In this document: positions 59,697 to 64,000 of the stretch, in pieces | Position numbering within the stretch: position 1 is the stretch's first letter | How the letters are laid out: each line of letters starts with the position of its first letter | Assembly: GCF_033115175.1 (NCBI RefSeq) | Contig: NC_084838.1 | Span: 90,361,968 to 90,425,967 of the forward strand | Reading direction: 5' to 3' | Length of the DNA stretch: 64,000 nt | From: Lepus europaeus | Taxonomy: Eukaryota > Chordata > Mammalia > Lagomorpha > Leporidae | Program-made: the position numbers and the translations under genes | Notes under the pieces: model-generated | Told to the model about the DNA's origin: nothing | Seen by the model: only the letters and a program-made list of their open reading frames with translations | The model's database searches: none

Positions 59697-60657
59697 GGAA
59701 AAAAAATGCTATATACTATAGTATAATTCATATAACACAATAATTGTTTAATATTTTTAAATTGTACGTATTCATTTTTCAGTGTAGAACTTTAATACAT
59801 ATATTCAATGTGTTAATATCATTTTTGGTTCAGACTTACTTCTTAAACATTCAAAAAGGGTTTATTGTACATATTTTATGTGTACTTTGAAATTTCAGTA
59901 AATGTGTATAATGTGCACTGATCAAATTCATACTTCTTTCTCCTTTTCCTTCCTTTATGATTGACTCTTTGAGCACCTCTGTTTTATTTGCTCAGAAAAT
60001 ATTTAGCAAATGGTTGTGAACTTTAGTTATCTAACTGTGCTGGGCTGTTTTGGTACCTGTGATCCAACCACATTCTGCCCTCCAGTAATCAAAAGGAAGA
60101 ACATTTGGTGTTTACATCTCTGTGTCATGTTTATTTCTCTTAAGAAAATATTAAAAATATATGTGGAGTGAAACATGCTTTGGCATGTGGTATGTGGAAC
60201 AATATACAGCAGCTGCACTAACTGTCCATTTTATTAAGATTATTTCTTCTTCAAATTCCTTAATAAAAGTAGTTACTTACAAAATATCTAACTCCTCCTA
60301 CCATGTAAATAACAAAAATTACTTGGTGAATTGAATGTTTGGCTTGTGTTCACTTTAGTTCTGTGTATCATGTGTTTTGTGCTGTATCTTCAATGCTTTA
60401 GCTTTTAAATGCTCTTTAGCTCTTAATTTTAAGCATGTGTCATGGCCTCTCTGTGCTCACACTATTCAACTCCTTCAAGCAGCCAGAAACCAGCCCAGGA
60501 TGTAAATGAAAAATACTAACATAAGATTGCATCACAGAAGCACACAATTTATTTCTAAGCTTCCATTCAATGCTTCTGAAGTCTCAATCAAATCTCATTA
60601 ATTTAATGTCTAAATAGATGAAGACTGAAAGGAATATCAGTTTAAAAAAAATGTGTT
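59697..60657. other. Spacer, no gene seen
   Basis: Counterpart of 19436-20396. Confidence 0.6.
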
Positions 60658-60996
60658 GGGGCCAGCATTGTGGCACAGGGTTAAAGCTGCCACGTGCAAT
60701 GTCAGCATTCCATATGAGTGCCTCTTTGAGTCTCATTTGTTCCACTATCAATCTGGTTCCCTGCTGATGCACCTGGTAAAACAGCTAGCATGTCTCATGT
60801 TCTTTAGCCCCCGCACCCATGTGGAAGACCTGGAAGAAGCTCCTGGCTTCTGGCTTCGCCTTGGCCCACCCCCACCATAGCAGCCAACTGGAGAAACTAG
60901 TGCATGGAAGATCTCTCTCTGTTTCTGTCTTTCCCTTTCTCTCTGTAACTCTGCCTTTCAGAAGAAGAAAATAAATCTTTAAAGAAATAAAAATAC
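60658..60996 (+). mobile_element. Older C SINE
   Basis: Counterpart of 20397-20735. Confidence 0.85.
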
Positions 60997-61449
60997 ACAT
61001 CAGATATACACAACGATTCATAGATTTGATGTACAACAAAAATGCAAAAAAGAATTATAATGAATATTCATAATGAAAAACAGTTGTTGAGACAATATTG
61101 AACTATAATCATCATTATTGTAATGGTGGAAACTTTCCTAGTGTATCATAAACAAGTATTTAACCATGAGTAGCATGAAAACAAAGCATGATTACATATT
61201 TGAAGATTGCTAACAGATTGGATTTTAAATATCTTGGAATAGTTTTAAGAGTATTAAAAAAGTTATATATCATAAGCCAAAAGCCAATATCATACTGAAT
61301 GGAGAAAAGCTGAAATCATTTCCACTGACATTCTGAACAAAACAAGGATATCCACTTTCAGCAATCTTTCAATATAGTACTGGAAGTTTTAGCAAGAACA
61401 ATTAAGGAGGAGAAAGAAATAAAGGACATCAAAATTGGAAAGGGGACTT

Positions 61450-61820
61450 TGTTGCAGTTGATTTCTTGACAATGTTGCAGTGGATTCATTTCTGAGAGGA
61501 GGAGCATGGTGGGGGCAAGAGGCGCGGAGTCACCACACAGACCCCAGGGATCAGGTGATAGTGGGCTTGAGGCAAGCAGCCCACAGACTCGTTTATTTCA
61601 GTTAGCACAACAGCTTATATAGCCAAGACCAGCCAACCCGGTCAAGGGGCAGTCTGTGCCTCAACCAATCACAGCCTGTTGCAAGGCAGTTTCCAAAGCC
61701 ATCCAATCACAGCCTGTTGCCAGGCAGGCTCCATTGCCAGGTGGGATTCAGAGCCATTCCTGAGTAACTGACACTCGCTTGCCAGTGGCCATCTTGGCAT
61801 GGCCTTCTCATTCCACCACA
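61450..61820 (-). mobile_element. Solo LTR, unit B
   Basis: Counterpart of 21590-21960, also 371 bases, with the same TATA box and AATAAA on the - strand. Confidence 0.8.
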
Positions 61821-61900
61821 GGAAGTCAAATTATTCATGTTTGCAGAAGACATGATGTTATACATGGAAAAACCTAAACAATCTACTAAAACCTGTTGAA

Positions 61901-62252
61901 GGCCAGCACCATGGCACAACAGGCTAATCCTCCGCCTAGCGGCGTGGTACACCAGGTTCTAGTCCCGGTCGGGGCGCCGGATTCTGTCCCGGTTGCCCCT
62001 CTTCCAGGCCAGCTCTCTGCTATGGCCCTGGAAGGCAGTGGAGGATGGCCCAAGTGCTTGGGCCCTGCACCCCGTGGGAAACCAGGAAAGGTACCTGGCT
62101 CCTGCCTTCAGACCAGCGCGGTGCTCTGGCCACAGCACGCCGGCTGCGCCGGCCATTGGAGGGTGAACCAACAGCAAAAGGAAGACCTTTCTCTCTGTCT
62201 CTCTCTCTCTCTCACTGTCCAATTTGCCTGTCAAAAATAAAAAAATAAAATA
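61901..62252 (+). mobile_element. C SINE in old L1
   Basis: Counterpart of 22041-22392. Confidence 0.92.
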
Positions 62253-62421
62253 AAACTGTTTAAATTGAAAGATCAATTCAGTAAAGTTGTAAGCTACAAA
62301 ATAAACACACAAAAAAGGAGTGGCTTTTTTGTGTGCAATGATGAACTTACATAAACAGAAATCAAAAAAGAAATTCCATTCATAAGAGTCACAAAATTTC
62401 AAATATTTAAGAATATATCTT

Positions 62422-62775
62422 GGCCAGTGCCATGGCTTAACAGGCTAATCCTCCACCTTGCGGTGCCGGCAAACCGGGTTCTAGTCCCGGTCGGGGCGCT
62501 GGATTCTATCCCGGTTGCCCCTCTTCCAGGCCAGCTCTCTGCTATGGCCTGGGAAGGCAGTGGAGGATGGTCCAAGTGTTTGGGCCCTGCACCCGCATGG
62601 GAGACCAGGAGAAGCACCTGGCTCCTGGCTTCGGATCAGCGACATGCACCGGCCGCAGCGGCCATTGGAGGGTGAACCAACGGCAAAAGGAAGACCTTTC
62701 TCTCTGTCTCTCTCTCTCATTATCCACTCTGCCTGTCAAAAAAATAAATAAATTTTTAAAAAATTTAAAAAAAAA
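62422..62775 (+). mobile_element. C SINE in old L1
   Basis: Counterpart of 22561-22911 with AAGAATATATCTT flanks. Confidence 0.94.
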
Positions 62776-64000
62776 AAGAATATATCTTAACCAGGAGGGA
62801 AAAAAACTCTCTAAGATGATTATCAAACATTGATGAAATAAAGCATCAAGGACACAAAAAATAGAAAGATAATCCTTGCTAATGGATCAGAAGAATCAAT
62901 ATAATTAAAATGTCTTTACTACCTAAAGACTCAATGCAAATTCTATCAAAATATCAATGACATTCTTTGCAGCATTAGAAAAAGTAATCCAAAGTTCATA
63001 TAGACTCACAATATATCCAGAATACCCATAGCGATCCTGTAAAGAAAAATCAAGCTGAAGCAGCACAATACCTGACCTCAAAGATTATTACAAAATTATA
63101 GCACTGGCAAAAAAAAATCCCTGTTAAATAGTTCAATGGAACAGAATAGAGAATCCAGAAATATATCCACACACAGAAAGCCAACTGATTTTTGACAAAA
63201 GTGCTCAAACAATACAGTGGAGTGGACAATCTCTTCAACAAATGGTGCTGCCCCAACACGATGTACATATGTAGAAGAATGAAATTAGATCCACACCTCT
63301 CACCTACAAAAATGAACTCAAGATGCATCAAAGATCTAAATTTGAAATCTGAGACTGGGAGAAAATTTAGGGGAAACACGAAAAGACATTTGTGTAGGAG
63401 ACGACTTCTTGGGCAAGACCCCCATGCACAGGCAACAAACCAAAACTAAACAAATGGAACTATATCAAACTCAAAGGCTTTTGTACAGCAAAGAAAATAA
63501 TAGAGTGAAGAGACATCCAGTAGAATGGTAAAAGTATTCACAAACCACCTATCTGGCAAACGATTAAAATCCAAAGATATCAGCAACTTAATAACAACCA
63601 AAAAGACAAACAATCCAGTTGAGAAATGGACAAATGACATCAATAGACACTTCTCGAAAAAGAAATACAAATGGCCGAAAAACATGTGAAAAAATGGTTA
63701 ACATCACTAGCAACCGGGGAAATGAAAATCAAAACCATAATGAGATACCACCTCACCCCTGTCAGAATGGCTGAAATCCAAACACAGAGGGTAACAAATA
63801 GGATGAGGAAGTAGTAAAGGGTAAGATAACATTTATACACTGTTGGAGGGATTGTAAGTTAGTGTAGCCACTGTGGGAAATAGTGTGGAGATTTCTTACG
63901 AAACTAGAAATAGAATTGCCATATGATCCAGCAATATCACTTATGGGAATATAGCCAAAATATTCAATACAATGTATCAGAAAGATACCTGAACCATGAT

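Larger units (their letters stand above)
43981..64000 (+). repeat. Tandem segmental duplication, unit B copy
   Basis: Second copy of the unit at 3747-24160, head to tail. It starts where TTTACTGGGAGG is shared (3747 and 43981), a point inside an L1 where the two copies have different internal deletions, so the real homology extends further left in scattered pieces (1-1226 with 31150-31994, and an inverted piece at 1227-1850). By extrapolation the next exon 1 would be near 65.2 kb, outside the window. Confidence 0.92.
61264..64000 (+). mobile_element. Old L1 fragment, unit B (runs off the window)
   Basis: Counterpart of 21405-24150, interrupted by the LTR (61450-61820) and two SINEs. No SINE at the site matching 21003. 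Confidence 0.8.

Noticed and set aside
1..64000. CRISPR arrays, operons, phage or bacterial mobile systems
   Set aside because: None seen. Repeats are dispersed SINEs and L1s with target duplications, and the coding regions are spliced.

Overview
This window is mammalian nuclear DNA from a lagomorph, most likely European rabbit (hare is possible). It carries many copies of the lagomorph tRNA-derived C SINE (5' end GGCCGGCGCCGTGGCTCA, CT-rich 3' part, A-rich tail) and several L1 elements with the same C-rich 3' UTR. There are no bacterial genes, operons or CRISPR arrays. Most of the short open frames lie inside SINEs and L1s.

The functional content is a tandem array of vomeronasal type-2 receptor (V2R, class C GPCR) genes on the + strand. 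Receptor A has exons 2-6 at 10041-18181; its exon 1 must lie left of the window. Receptor B has a signal-peptide exon 1 at 25354-25550 and exons 2-6 at 50273-58442, separated by a 24.7-kb first intron full of L1s and SINEs. All splice sites are GT/AG, all phases fit, and the six exons of B add up to an 856-codon frame. A and B differ at about 15 of 2374 exonic bases and 8 residues by my eye count, so both look intact and recently duplicated.

The repeat unit is about 40 kb: 3.75-24.1 kb aligns with 43.98-64.0 kb, and the array continues past both window ends. By layout: 0-1.2 kb is L1 3' UTR plus nested SINEs (counterpart at 31.1-32.0 kb); 1.2-7.8 kb is rearranged L1; 7.8-8.8 kb is an L1 3' end; 10-18.2 kb is receptor A; 18.2-24.2 kb is spacer with SINEs, an old L1 and a solo LTR; 25.35 kb is exon 1 of B; 25.6-50.3 kb is intron 1 of B (unique DNA to 28.4 kb, L1 3' ends, a tRNA-Glu fragment, a second LTR, SINEs, then an L1 nested in an older L1 at 35.8-47.8 kb); 50.3-58.4 kb is receptor B; 58.4-64 kb is the second spacer.

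The points most worth a second look are the pair of intact near-identical V2Rs with uneven divergence between ligand-binding and transmembrane exons, unit-specific changes (a SINE with perfect 16-bp duplications, a 27-bp micro-inversion, an L1 inversion/deletion complex, a changed polyadenylation hexamer), and a tRNA-Glu half at an L1 end. I found no convincing new type of biological system. Family-level calls come from sequence recognition; no database search was run.
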